In this document: one piece after another, positions 22,564 to 37,100 of the stretch | Layout of the letters: each line of letters begins with the position of its first letter | How positions within the stretch are numbered: position 1 is the stretch's first letter | NCBI RefSeq assembly: GCF_018691265.1 | Contig: NW_024881282.1 | Span: 48,863,122-48,927,121 of the forward strand | Source of the DNA: Tyto alba | Taxonomy: Eukaryota; Chordata; Aves; Strigiformes; Tytonidae | Length of the DNA: 64,000 nucleotides | Reading direction: 5' to 3' | The notes under the pieces: model-generated | Told to the model about the DNA's origin: nothing | What the model saw: the letters and a program-made list of their open reading frames with translations, nothing else | The model's database searches: none | Program-made: the position numbers and the translations under genes

Positions 22564-24652
22564 TCACCGTTTAAACACAAAAATTAAGAGAGGCAGGTAC
22601 CTGGGTGACAGCTGCTTGAAATAGAATGCAAGAATTTTTTTTATGAACGGGAGTGGGATTATTTTTAGCAATTTATGTCAGGCTTGTAAAACATCTTTCA
22701 CCCACTCTTGCAGAACTATAATAATAGATTCACACTGAGCTTGAAAGACAGCTGGACTTTCAATTATCTTTCTTCCTTTTTGTTCCTAATGGATTAAACA
22801 CCACAATGACCCTAGCTCAATAAACAGGGTAATTGCCTGTGCTGGACTACCAGTGGTTTCACTGTGCTTCTATTAATTTCATTGGGAAACAGGATTTGCC
22901 TGTCTTTTTAAAGTTCCAGCAACCTGGCTTCTAGCGGGAGTTACCAGCTCTCCTGGACTCTCCTGGGTGAAGATTTATTTTAGGAAATAAACTGAAATAC
23001 ATACTGAATTGTTTATGGTACCTCTTAAACCCATGAAACCTTTCAGAAGGAACTTCCCTGAGAAAGCCCTCTGCTCACATTGAGTAGGGTCCCAGTGGAG
23101 TCCCATACAGGACATAGTTTTGTTGTGTTTAACCAGTAGGCCAGGCATTAACAGGCTTAGTATTAGAGTCTGTACTTGAGTAGAAAACAACGACGATAAA
23201 AACAACAAAGATAAAAGTCAGGAGAACCTTACTGATTTTAATCATGCTTCCCAGAAAACAAAATAAGCTGACTTTTGTCCTTAAGACCTTCTGATAGTTC
23301 ATGTTCTACATAGACCCCACTGCAACTTCCAGGAGCTATCCCTAAAGCTCCTACACTTGTTTATTTGGCAGAGGCAGCTATGTTCATTGTAATGCCACAT
23401 GCATAAACATCTTGTAAATCTCTTCATGATAGCAGTAGTGTGTTCTAATGATGATGGTGATGCACATACACACAGGTTAGAAACATAATTAAGAAAAGCT
23501 AAAATTTTTCTTGTAGATTTTTAATTCATAATTTCTTATTTTACATGGATTGTGGTTGGGGACCATGCAAAATTGCTGCCTAGAGTGGTATAAATTGTCA
23601 ACATTCTGCAGGCAGGTCACTGATATGTGTTACTCTTTGTATTTAGGCTGCTGGAATGCTGATCCCAGCCAGCAGTATGTGAGTGGCAGGGTAGTACAGA
23701 TTTAGAGTAACTGGTGGTGGAAATGGTCAATGAGTATACCATACTTTCTGCCTAGCCCAATGCATCTAAACATTATTTGTCTGCATTTAGCTGTTGCCAT
23801 AATCAGTGAAAAGAGTTACCATAGGCTAAGATGGATCACTCTCCTGAGATACCCATCTCTCTCCGTAGACTACAGGAGAGTAATTCTACTCTTGGTTCCT
23901 CATCCAGAATATTGCTTTCCTGAAGTCATCCCTGGTTAAGAATGGTGTTTGGCAAAAGTGTTTGCGTTTGTCCCAACTTCTTGAATTTTTTCCTGTAGTT
24001 TGTGCAACCAGATCTATATTCAAACAGCCAAATGGATATATTATCCCTACTTGGATTTATACTGTGAGAAATATAAACGCAGTGCATCTACTTTCCTACT
24101 TTTGTTCTGATTTGAGCTCAGTGGTTGTGGTACTTCAGGCTCTTGGACTCAAATCCATCCTGTCCCCCAGTGTACCCCTACCTGCAGACCTATCCAGGTT
24201 AGAAGGTCTGTCACTGGTGCGTGCAAGACTCCCCAGCTGGAAGAACTTGACCTGTTTTGCACCTGCGGTGTAGAAGCTGTTCTTTCAAAATGAAGCCTGT
24301 CTGCAGCAAGTAGGCTTTTTCCAGTTGCTTCTTAGCTGCCTATTCTCCACGCTAGTTATCAGCTAGGTCCTTAATTATCTGCTAGTCATTCCAGCCTCTG
24401 CTAACCCCTTCTTCAGGCACTTCCCTTCATCTTTGTTTAACATTATTTACCTGCTGTCTCTCCTTGTCTTGTAACTGCATTCTTGATATAACGCACATTA
24501 CAAACATTTTACAGGTCATGGGTGCTCCTAAGATAACTGTAGTGCTACTTCACTTCTGGATACTGCAAGATACTTCCAAAATCCTTGCTTTTCATTTTGT
24601 TTGTTTTTAGTGCCTTTTCTTGGAGCAAGATACTTAGAGCAATTTTAATTTA

Positions 24653-24674
24653 TTTTTTTTTTTTTTTTTTTTTT
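24653..24674. repeat. T22 homopolymer
   Basis: Twenty-two T followed by CCCCC, about 100 bp before the multi-frame open block. No element attached. Confidence 0.9.
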
Positions 24675-24768
24675 CCCCCTTGATGAGAACAAGAAACTCT
24701 TTTAAGATATATAAACATTAGGATTCTGGAGAAACCGAAATTACTGCTGCAGAGGAAAAAGGGGGCTT

Positions 24769-25138
24769 GTGTACTGGGAGTATGCTAATTATAACTGTGG
24801 GCATGACTTAAATAATTCTTCTTGGCGAGCTGGGTGGATGCCTCATGCTGTGTTGAGGCTGAACAATGTCTGCCTGAAGAGATCCTGGATCTGCCGGATC
24901 CTCCCAGGAGTCCCAGCTTCGCATGCCTGGCTTTCCTTTTTGGGAAAACCTTCTGGAGGAGGGAAGAGAAGGAACTATTGCATATCTGGGTCTTGACCAC
25001 AGCACAGTTTCAGAACAACTCAAAACAAATTCCTGGACCCATGAGTTCAGAAAAACTCCCAGCTCCAAGTTCAGCCACAGCTTTAATGTGCAGGAGCCTT
25101 TTAATCAGATGGAGAAGAATTATTTAATACACCATTAA
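24769..25138. other. Block open in five overlapping frames
   Basis: Three plus-strand and two minus-strand frames of 71-101 codons overlap in this GC-richer 370-bp block. No frame shows a family I recognise and several AG or GT dinucleotides could serve as splice sites, but none is decisive. It may be an old repeat, a conserved non-coding element or chance. Confidence 0.3.
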
Positions 25139-28049
25139 GCCTATAAACCAAACTAGATTATTTTTTTCTTCTGAAAAAAGTTTTAATTAGGATTTGCTTC
25201 TATGAAACTTTTGAGGGCTGATATTTAGCTGAATTGCAGTCTACTGAGAAAGGGGACAACTGAGTGCTCTCCTGAAGTCTCTTAAGCAAATGTTAATTGT
25301 CTACACTTGATAAGGACAGTAAGTGCTGGAGGGGAGATGCTGCCTGCAACCCTTGTGGTAACAAACCTAAGACTGACTTGAACACAGGGAAGGTAACCCT
25401 TGGCTAAAGTTAGTCTCAAAGTGAGAAGTTGCCTGTGAAAATCAGAGCTTAAAGCAAAAACATGTAATGGTTTGAGATTTCTGTTAGCTAGAAAATCTTT
25501 CTAATAAGAAAACAAGGACTGGCAGGATATTGCTACTTTTAGCAGGAATTCTGCTCTGGGGCTCAGACTTGGGCTATGTATGGAAGCTGTGACTTTCACT
25601 GTCTTCTGTAGATTTTATTTTATTGAGCTTTAAATTTCATGTGTGTATAACCATTTTAATGTTTCTCAGGCTCTCTGCCGTGCCAAATATTTAGTTCACC
25701 CTCAGATAAGCTTATAGACTGTGTAAATTCCATGACACAGATTAATTGCATCTAAATATCAATAGTGAATTGAGAAGACCTATTAAAAATATATAAATGC
25801 AGGCTTTATAATTTGCATTTCAGTTGCTTTTGTTCCTATGAAAAGACTTTATAGACAAATTTATAGGAATTATTTAATTGAGGATTTATTAGCATCTATG
25901 TCCTTCTCTCTGCAGGTTCATACAGTCTCAGGCCTTTTAAAAAATAATTGGTGTTTTGGTGTGGAATGCTAGTGCAAAAACAAGTGCCAGTCAGCCTGAA
26001 AAGATGTAGGAATTGATGTAGCAGAAGTATATACAATCAATTTGGGAAAATAGTTCCATGATAGTTTTACTCACAGCCAAATAAAATGTCTCCTTTGGCT
26101 GTGTTGACCTTCCTGGCAGAAGGCATTAAAAACATGAGGTTTCCATGGGTCCAACTATTCATGGCCAAGGAGAAAAATCACTAAGAAAATACACAGGGTC
26201 TGAATAATCATAGTTGAGTTTAGTGACAATGGTTCTACTCCCTAGGCAAAATTCTGCATGGATTAGCAAATAATTTCCTCCCCTCACTTCAGTCTAATAC
26301 ATGCACTGTGGGAAGAGAGAGGACCGTGAGCACTTCCATGTGTTAACAACAAATATTTTCTGTTTCGTTTTGAAACAGCCATGTAGTGTATTCAACAATA
26401 AACTAAATTGGGTCTCAGAGCTCCCATGTGTAATTCCCCTCTTCAGCATGGCAGACAAAAAGAATACCTGACCTTCAGTCATTTATTTGCAGACTAATAA
26501 ATGAATGTGGAAACCACTCCATGCTTACCTATTGATTCTGAGTGTTTCACCCTGAATCATAATGCAGAATGTCTGCATATGTACCTGTCTGCATTGGTCA
26601 CCCTAAATGAATAAAGTTAAAAGTTTCAGTAAATTAATTCTTAAAATTGGTGCTTTATTCTGATTTTTTTTTTTCTTGAAAGTCACATGAAGCAGAGAAG
26701 CTTCCAGATGAAAGCTGGTTACCTTATGGGCTTTGGAGAAGTTCAGGTCAGTACTGAAGTTTGTGGCATGGAACCAGTGACAAGTGAGAACTCTCAGAAA
26801 ATGCAAAAAAAAAGAAAGAAAATAAGTTGTAACCCTAATGTTGCACATGATGGTCTCTTAGTAAAACAGTCCATCAAAGTAAGGAAGCTAATGTTAATAT
26901 CCACACCCAGAGTGCATATCATTCAGATGTCATGGCTGCATAGAGTAGTCTTGAGGGTGAATTAAAAGGCAAAATAGTTCCTGTCTTTACTATCTGGTGG
27001 CAGGAGAGTTGTGGAATTACCCTCCTCGTTGCACTCATCTGGTCCTGTCTGAACACAGCAAGACCCAGGAGGTCCATTTGCTAGAAAAGAAAAGGAAATG
27101 CTAATTCATCTGTTTTCTTTATCATCCATATAATCCTCCGTTCCTTCCCATAGCTATGTTGCCTAGTGGTTGCTGGTATTTATATTGCATTTTCCTTTGA
27201 GGAAATGGAGAGGACCTTCTGCAGCTAATGAAGTTAAACCATCGTGGACCCAGATCGTGCTTTGCCCTTTCCAGTGTTTCTGTGGGTGTGAGTTTATCTC
27301 TGAGTTTTTCCCCTGAAGCTACTTCAGTTTGTTCCCTCATGTCTGCTTCTTTTTGCACTTGTCTTTATGTACCTTTCATGCACAGAAGAGGACAACTCCA
27401 GCAAAGCTTCCCACTTCTTTTGGATTTTCTTTGTAGAACTGGGTACATCAAACAGTTCGCATGTTCCAGGACCATTATCTCATGCCCATCTGAACTGCAA
27501 TGGCAGAAGAAAATCTTTACATTGGGTTGAGATGCTGTGCCTCTTAAGAATGCTTATGTCTCTCCACTGTCTATGAAGGAAATCTAGATTTAGGTGTCTA
27601 CAGTACAGGCGTTTACATTTGATTATTAATGCCTGCATAATGCTGTGTATGCTGGTTGTCTTTTTGAATTCCATATAAAATACCCCAGTTATCCAGAGTA
27701 ATTGAGGAATCAGTTGTAAGAATAAAGGAGAGGGTAATTTTTCCAGACTTACTATTCCAGTATCATTTGATTGGTGAGGTCTAAGGATGAAAAGGAAGAA
27801 GCTGGTTGGCAGGACCTGTTGGTTAAATGCTGTGTTAGAGCACTATGCAAAGTCTTGCTTTACTTGACTGCAGAGACAGCTGACTTTTATGTAGCTGAGA
27901 GGAAGACGAGTGTCCATAGTGTCAGCATTCATGTAAACAAGTTCCAGGAATCTGCTTTCAGAATGAGCACAGAGAACCCAAATTCTCATTTTTGTGTGTG
28001 TTAGCTGGTTGAAACTGCAAGGAATGTTGTCCTTATCAATGAGGGAATG

Positions 28050-28155
28050 GCTGTGTGTGTGTATGTGTATATAAATTCTGTATAATGCATATATTTACAG
28101 AACATCCATTATAATGTATATATATTACATATGTAATTTTAATATATGTATCTAT
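28050..28155. repeat. AT/GT-rich low-complexity patch
   Basis: A GT run passes into alternating TATATA and TGTATA motifs. It contains the perfect 14-bp palindrome ATTACATATGTAAT at 28124-28137. Such alternating purine-pyrimidine DNA is slippage- and unwinding-prone. No gene is implied. Confidence 0.8.
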
Positions 28156-31100
28156 TTTAGAGAAAAATAATCAACTACTGTGTAACTGTTTTATTTTCAC
28201 ATAATCCATGCAATCTACTTCCATTCTCATTCCATGAGTGATAAATGTTATGTACCTTTTAAGCATACAGCTACAGGGCTTAATTGCTGTAATGTAAAAT
28301 GACTGGACTGCCCCTGAGATCACGCTCTGGTAAAATTGCAACTAATTAAGGCTCGTTGGCTGTCCAAGTAGATGCAAGTAGAAATAACTATGCACAAAGC
28401 TATATTCTTATAATGAATTAATTAAATAGCATTTTCACTAAACATATTGAGAAATTTCTTCCATGCTTTCAACAAATAGATAGTTATATTCTTCATCTAA
28501 AATGTTGAAGCAATTAAGCTATTACTGATTTCATGGATTCAAATTATGTTAGAAACTCTCTGGGGCAGGGACTTGTTGCTTCAGCATTTGTGAAAATCTT
28601 CTCTCATTGCAATTGAAGGTTTTGATACTACCACAGTTGAGTTAATAGCAGAAGATAGGAATCTTTTAATTTCATATATTTAAGATGTGCATTAAATAAT
28701 TTATGGAGGCTTCTACTTTGTTCCTTCTGAATATGACAAATGTTAACAGCACTTTCTTAAAAATTGGCCGTTTCCTCTTTTTATTCTACATGTACTTCAC
28801 TAACATGACATCTTAATTTGAATCTTCCTGTGTAATAGAAGGGGTTGTAAAACTGTAAGATTCATACCTTTGCTTGTTTCTGAAGAAATGTCACTTTCAT
28901 AGAGGCTAATTTTCATCCTTATGTGAAATATTTCATATTTATCAGGGAAATAAAAAGCCCTTTTAAATGCAAGGACAGTGTATATTAAAAACAAACAAAC
29001 AAAATAAGTTAAAGCCTGGAAATCATTTAGGTAATGATTTCGGTTTACATGTCTTTGTATTTGAATTAGTCCTGGTAGTTATAGAGAGAAAGAACTTGAT
29101 GTGTAGGTAGTTGAATTGTAGGTTCTGAAGTCTTCCATACTGAATTGGTGGCAATTCATAAATGTATCTAGAGGAACTGATAACTACAGTATTTATGAGT
29201 ATTTACAAGTCTTTATTGTCTGCTTAGCAGCAGTCAAATAACAAACTGAACAGATGTCTCTCCCAAGCTTCTTAAAAAGAGCTTAAGAAGAGGGGGAAGT
29301 GACTTATTAAGCATAACTAATGCTGCACAGATGACCTCTCTCTTCAGCAAAGATTCACACTTGCATGGTGAGGTGATGTGGTTCTTGTTATGAATAAAGC
29401 AAACCTGTTCCTGACTGCATCCTGACTGTGGTACATTTATAGTGCTAGCCCTTGGCATAATCTCTGTGGCGTATGCATGTTTTGAAGAGCTGCGTGCATC
29501 TGTTTTATTTTCAGACTTCCAGATAACCTTTTCAGGTTATTTGGTGATATGGAGAAGGGAGGCATCACTGACTCCACACTGATTTTTGTGGGGCTGCAGA
29601 GTATCAGGAACCTTGGAGAAATTAATTGCTGCTGCCCTCAGCAGCTCACATGTTTTTAAGAGGCTCAGGGAAGGTTTTCACATGCTCTTCAGTTGAGCCT
29701 CTGTGGTCCAGGAGGCAAGGTGACTTTTGGGGACTGAATCTCCTGACACATACCCCAGTCATTCTCTCCAGCTGAGTGACTTTTCCTAGTTGCTGATGCA
29801 GGCTTGTGATTAAAAGGCATTAGCTCAGAACGTATAGTTTGTTCTAGAGGTTTGTCTAATGCAATTTGTATAATGCATAATCACCCCTGTCTCGCTTATC
29901 TAATATGGGTGGAAAATAACCCAGGTTATGAAATTTCCAGGCTTGTGGCTGCACCATTTTGAAAATAAAAATGCTTGATGATTGTTTATGCTTTTGTTCT
30001 CCTTTATGCAAATTGGCTGATGATAAATGAATGCAGTATTTTTTCTGTAAGCAAATGGAAAACATACAAGACATGAAATCCTCTACCATGCATAACTCTA
30101 GTTCATCAATAAATCTGAATGAATGTTTATATCTGGTTTCTTTTGTGTGGTTTAGCATGGAGAATGGCAGTAATTGTTACTGCTGAAGTAAATCTGTCAC
30201 TACCTAATCATACTGTGTAAAGTATACTGTTAAAAGTAATGTTAGAAGTACTTTGGATGTGGGTATGTATGTAGAAATTCCCACCTCTACCTTTCAGTAT
30301 ATTTCACATCCAAGGAGCTCTGCCTCTGCACTGACTTTCTGAATAATGCCACAACAGTGTCTTCCTGTTTGCTGCGTTTCTTCTGCCTTTATATCTTCTG
30401 GTCCATCCCGCCTCCTCCTTTGCTGAACCAGCCTTTAAATCCTGTGATAGAAATTGGGAAACTCTCCAGCTTGCAGTGGCTAAGCTATGTGATGTACTGC
30501 AGCGTATACCTTGTGCACTCACTGTGTGGCACTTGCAGCTTCTCGTGTATCTACCTGTTTCACTTTGTAAAAGAGCACTACTGCTCCTTCCTTTACAATC
30601 AGACATATGCAGCTTCTCTCACCGTGTTTGCTGTTGCCTGTTGACCAAAGACTCCCTTGAGTACTATTTTGATGCTGTCAAGGAAACAATAGCAATAGTT
30701 TGCTTGTATCTCTGGCACAACGTAGGCAGATCATCAACAGAAGTACCAAATGCATCCTGTTTAAAAATGCTGTGTTTTATCAAGTATTGAACATTTCTGT
30801 TCATCTAGATTATTTGACTAGGTCAAAATGTGGTCAATGTTATGTTATTTTATGAGTCTGTGGATAATTTCAGCCCTCATTTCCCTTGATAGTAACAAGA
30901 AAATCAGTGAAAACAAAGATGTTTAATGCATTCGTCATCTATGCCATTCAGTGCTAATGATAGATGTGTTTCATACAGACCCACTTTAACTGAGTGTGTG
31001 AAGATTGACTTCATCTTCTTGCAAACTGTTCTGTTTCACCATAATGGTGTATTATCTTGTAATTTTTGTGTAATAGGTGGTCTTGTTTCATAATGTTTTT

Positions 31101-34100
31101 GTTAGTTTTTCCAAAACCTTGCCAGGCCAAAGTTAAAGCTCACTGATCTTCAAAAGTCACCTGGATATCTTGCAAGATCTTGTACTTTTTCAAAATTTCG
31201 GTAAGTCTAGAAAAAGCGTGAGAAACAGGATTCTGTCTTAAAGGGCTTTGGTGGCAGGTAGAACACAGGAAGATGTAGAGGATGGACTAACTGTTGAAGT
31301 CCAGCAGTAATGGAAACAGTTAGGATCCTTTTCAGGAGCACTGCCTTTGCCTTTGGAAGAATTCTTATTTCTTAAGTATTAATACTGCTGGAGAATTGAA
31401 AACACAATCTCTAGTCATTTGTCAGACCACTGGATGAGGCAGCATTGTTTCATACTCAGCTTGTTCCCCTGCATTGAAAAAAAAACTCATACTGCAGATA
31501 GTATTGCTAAATCTTTGGTAATGTGCTGACTAACCACCCTCTTGCAGAAGCAATTCTTACAGGGAAAGCCAGATAATACCACTAGTTGTTTATGTTGTCT
31601 GTTTTCCAGTTCCTTATCCAGTAGATACCGATTTCTTTAAACTTTCCAGGGAAGTTGCAGTGGAGAATGTTGGAAACAAAGTGGAAGAAGATAGTAAGAA
31701 GAAAGCAGTCTTGTAAGGAGAAGAAGATAATAGCTTTGTGACTGCTATCTGGGGATACATTACCTATACATCTGACTGGTTTGAAATAACGTATATACAG
31801 AAGCAAAAGAATCACATTGCAAAAGTTGGACAATGCTGAGACAGAAGGTTATATGAAATAGCATCTACAGGAAAAGACAAGACAAGCCATCAGTCAGTTT
31901 CTGAATTAGCAATGTGTTTTTCAAATCAGAATACTGATATTTTCAGTAGAATCTAAACATTTTATCTGCTTACATGTGTGTGAATGTGAGTTAGAAGCAA
32001 AGTATTTTTAAACAGCTTCCTCCAATTTTTCAACTACTTAGAAAGTTCCTGTATTTCTTTTAAAGGACTATTTAAGTTATTTCAAATAACAAGAGATAAG
32101 GGAAGGGAAGGAAGCTATAGCTATTTTTCTACTGAGGTTTTGCTGATTCCATTGAAGAAACCAGGCGGCGACACACGGAAAGAGAGCCCTGTATACAAAT
32201 AAATCATTCTTGACATATCCCTTGGGCAGTTGGATTTCTTATGCTATGCAGTGCACTGGGACATACTATTATTATTTCCCATGTGATTATATGCGTGCAT
32301 ATGCTGTCACTTTCCATTGCTGGAATAAGCTGTTTGAGCTGGTTTATTTCTATGTTTAAATATTTCCTACTTATTCATCAATGAAAAGTTGTTTTGATGC
32401 AAATTAAGGCCTTAATGAATTTGATTAACAAGGAAAACTATAATCTTTCTTTTCTCTGTCCCATCCCCAGTTGTACAGTTAAGGGAAGTTAACAACCTCT
32501 AAGGTGATACTGGAAGTGTCACCAAGATGCTGGAAGTGGTGTGAAGTGAAATTAAAAAGGTGCAGCTTTAGCTTTCCATTTCCAATTTGAAGGCCTCCAA
32601 TCTGAATGTGTTCAGTGTTGGCAGCTAGCACTGAAACACAAAGGAGCTGTGTGAGTGTTCATTATCTCCCCCATATAGACCTAAGGAAAGATGCCTTGCA
32701 TAAGCAGCGGGAAAGATAATCATCTTTTGTAAATTGCCTTGTGATGCCCTGTGCAGTTTTTAGAGCGATTTTGTTTGTGGCTTTCTGTCCTTCCATCTAT
32801 TCTGCTTAGAGTCTGGCAAGATGATGATGCTTTCACTATATTAAATCAGGACTAAGACCTCTGTGACTCCTGATCACAATCATACCTGGTTTGTCCTGGA
32901 TGGAGGAAGAGTCTGGTTACGTTTGTTTGTTCATGAGCCCTCTTCTATCATGCTCCTTTTGACAATTATTATTTCTTGCTGGCTCTAAGTGCTTGTTGTA
33001 GGGACAAACAGCGTTTAGCATCCCTGTCAGTATGGGGAATGTAACATTGCTTAATATTTTGCACAAGAAGTACTAATCATTCTGTGGCAGATTGATTATT
33101 CTAGTAAATATTACTGAAATGTGGCTGTTCAGTTGTTGTTCACTGGGTGTTTCAGGATGCGCGTAGCTGTGGAAGGCCACAGGGATTGTACAGGCTGGCA
33201 GTGAGAGAGGGGCAGGTTCCTAATGCAGCAGCTCCTGTTTGCCCTGAGGTGGTTGTGTTATTTGTTGCCCCTAACCACTAAGGTGTGGGGTGGGAGAAGA
33301 GATGAGATTTCATCACCAAAATTCAGGCATTTCATTAACCAGCCACAGCCAGGGTTTTATCAGACAAAGCCATATGTGTGATATTGGCCTGTAGTACTGT
33401 TTTGTCACTGACCTATCGTTCCCCCTCCTGCATAGCTCCCTTTGCTGTTTTGTCACAAAGCTTTATGCAGCTGTGCTGTGAATTTGATTTGGAAATGGAT
33501 GACTTAAAAAGCACATGAGCTGGGAAAGTTTAAGTCAGAAAGGCAGTGCTTCTCACGAAGCCACAGCCAAATTCAGAGGAAAGTCTTTTGAGGAACCATA
33601 TATAGTAAGTGGAGAGAAAGAGTGATTCCTTGATAGTGCTCCTTCCTCTACAGAGGGAACTGCCTGGAAGTTGACTGATGTGAAAGTGCCTCGTAAAATG
33701 ACATTTTCAGAGGACCCTAAGTCTGAATTGCCCTTCTTTATGGATTTAAATATGGATGTTGTTTCAACAAGCCTTCCTATGCTCACAGAATATGGAGGGT
33801 CATGTATTTTTTGCGAACCAAGTTGTTATCAATGGCATGAGCACTAACTGGATTTTTTTTAATTGCAGTTACTCATTTTACATTCAGTGATGCCTGCTCT
33901 CTTTGTGCTTCATGAGAGGAAATAATGTGACTTAAAGCTATTTTGTGTTTCTCCTTTAGCAGGTCCCCATGCCTGAGACTTCAGAGATTTTCTTCTTCCC
34001 CTGGCACTTGTAATGGCTTTTTACATCCACCATTAATAGTCACTGTGCTTTGGCTGCAACTGCTTCAGAGCCCACTCACTGAGCCGGTGCTTTGGGCAGA

Positions 34101-37100
34101 GGAGGAGTGAGAAGCCACAGCCTGAGGGGTTGCCTTCAAAACGTACCCAGTGCTTGGCTGGTGTACTTCAATCAAGTCTACTTCAAAGTGTCTCTGATGG
34201 TTATTAGCTGTGCAGGCAGTGTTAGTTACCATGCTGTCAGATGTGCATGCTGGATCTGGCCCATTCAGATCTCAGAAGGTTATTTCAGCTTTCTATTATT
34301 AAAGTGCTTAAAAATAAGCCATGGCTTTGAGCTGCTGTCCAAGGTGAGGGGATGGTGAATACACCCTTCCTTGTTGGAAGCATAGCAGAGAGCCCACGGA
34401 TTCAGCTCTTCCCGTGTTGTCAGAAGGAGGTGAAGAAAACTGCAGTTTCCTGTCTCTTTTCTTCCTCATAATCAATTATCAGACTTTTTGATATTTTATG
34501 ATATCAGTTGCTAGGAAGGAAGACTGCTTTTGCCTTTATGTGTTGCAGAGGGTACATGGGACCTCCCTCATACGTGAAATTATGTGTTCATTCTAGTCAG
34601 TGTTCTTCAGTAACTTCAAATCAGCCAGCAGCATTTCTTTTTCTGTCTTTGCTTTCTCTTCTTTAACCATAGGATCTGTCCTAATAGAGTAGAGGCAGAG
34701 AGAGAAAATTGTTTCATATAGAAAAGGAAATGGTTTTAGGGTTACAAATGTTATTAACCCAAAACATACATAACAAGTTTTCTTGGAAGTGTGAAATATG
34801 CATGTATACAAGTTTATACACAGATGATTTAGTATACAATGGTATACATACTGTCATTTCAAATACATATTATAGAATTTTCTGCAGACAGGGTATGGGG
34901 AAAGAATAGAGACATACCATTTTAACCCTTCTGGTTTTGTGTGTATCAATGCATTAACAAACAACTTAGAAGAAATTATTCAACTTTAAATATAATTCTG
35001 CCAAAGCCTTCTCAACAGAAAGGTGATTTTATTTTATGTCTAGCCCCAAGCATGTGTCTTAAGAGACCATTGCAGAAATGTATGTTTTGTATAACTCATT
35101 ATTTCATAGTTTTATTATTTCATAATGAGTATCATAGTGAGTCAACTGAAGTATGAAATTATGAAAAGCGGCCATTTCAATACCAAAAAGAAAATGCACA
35201 ATCAAAGCAAGTATTTAAACTTCTTCCTTTATTCTTTGTTTACATGGCAAATGGAGCAATGTATAAGTGATATATCCATAAAAGAGTCAAGTAGGATTGA
35301 AATCGTGTAAACACCATCTGTTGTCATTTGAAGCTCTCTCTAAATGGTGTCTTGTATGTAACCTTCATAGTCAACGGCAGAAGTGTTTCCCTGCCTCCTT
35401 TTAAATGTTTATTTCATTTATGTTGGCCATCTAAAAAGTTCAGTTTCAGCCCCTTACCAAAGTTTATGTTCCCAGAGTGGTAACATCCCTACCTCTGTGG
35501 CCTCTCATATAAGGGAATCCAGCTGATGTCATGGTGTCGTGGTGTCACGCCCATGTCACGTCTATGCTGTGAAACACCCACTGTGCTGTATAAACCTTAC
35601 TACAGAATTATCTTTTTCAACCGTAGTAATGTACTCTCAGGCTCAGATGCTAGCACATCATGGGCATTTGTGTAGGTGTTTTATGGGCACCCCATTTCAT
35701 GGGACGTGCTTTGCATTCCCTATGCCTGCAGACTGCTCATCACGTGAACTTTCTAAGTGACAGTCACGCATGGACAGCTTGTACTGTTAGACCCTCCTGC
35801 TCCATGACAGTGCCTCTTTTGCTACAATTTTCCTTGTTCCTGGTGTCTCTGACCTTTTACTCTTTGCAGCTCCCTGACCTGCCAACCATCCCCGTTTCAT
35901 TGAGAAGACCTGCAAGGACAACATGGTTTTGGAGAGGACCGTGTGAAATACAGGGATTTGCTGAACGTCAGGAAAACAGTTACTTTTTCACTTTTTTTCC
36001 CCAACCATATTTTAAGAAGGAAGTGCCTGAAGGTGAGGAGAAATAGCCTGTCTGACAACAAATACGTTTGCCCTTTTGACTTGCAGAGGTGAAAAGGACT
36101 GGGAAGGTTCATGGAGGGCTTTCTCTTGAGCATCCTATTCGCTTTGAACGGTGAAGTACAGAGACTCCTCAGTCCTCTTATTGAGTGGTGGCAGATGAAA
36201 CAGGGGAAGGAATGCTGTTTTAGCATTATATGATGAGTATAAGACATTTAATGGATTCCTTTCTTTCCATTGGCTCCCTGCTGGTTTCACTGGTTGGTCA
36301 GAAAAGCTACCTTCAACCCCACAATTCCTCAGAAAATTGAGAATAGGATAATAAAGGGTGTTGCAAATGTAGTATCTCTTAATGGGAAATTTGAGCTGAA
36401 TATTTCTGGTCTTCTTAGTTCATTTAGTGTGCTCAAAAAGCCGTCTTCATGGGTAGTGTCTCAAAGGGTGAGAACATGTTTTACATATTTTCTGTTCTAC
36501 AGAAAGGAAGGCACCTGGCCTTCTAATGTCTATTGATTGATGTTAAATATTTGTAAGCATGTGAAGACAGTCTATACAAGGGAGGTAAAGAAAAGCCTCC
36601 CTGGAAAGAGAAAGATGTTTCATGGAATTATGATAAATGCGTGGTAATTTTTCTTTACAGTTAAAATGAAACTTAATGCCACTGAATTTAAGAACTTTTC
36701 AATATCTGAAAGCAAATTAAAGAGTCAAACCAAATAATGTTGTACCACCGAACTACAAAAATATGCTCCCAAAATAAAGTCGCTTCTAGGTCTCTACAGG
36801 TAGCATTTTTACATTGCAAAAGAAAATGCACTGAACAGAAGCATTCTTGCTGTTATCTTCTACGTGATTTTTTTCAGATATGATTTCTAAGCACATCTTT
36901 AGCACCATTAAAGATCTAGATAATTAATGCCCATTTGCCATGTGAAAAGCAAGAAATGAAAGCCATAGCAGTTAAACTCACACGTAAGCCTGCCTGTCAA
37001 GACTCAGGCTGTTTTTTAACCTTATTACATGATGTTTGGGGATGAAGGACAAGGAGAGTAAAGCAACTAAATATTTTAAGAATTATGAGAATTCCCAAGG

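Noticed and set aside
35660..36046. 128-codon plus frame overlapping a 116-codon minus frame
   Set aside because: Frames overlap on opposite strands, no family resemblance, and no supporting splice or promoter signals.
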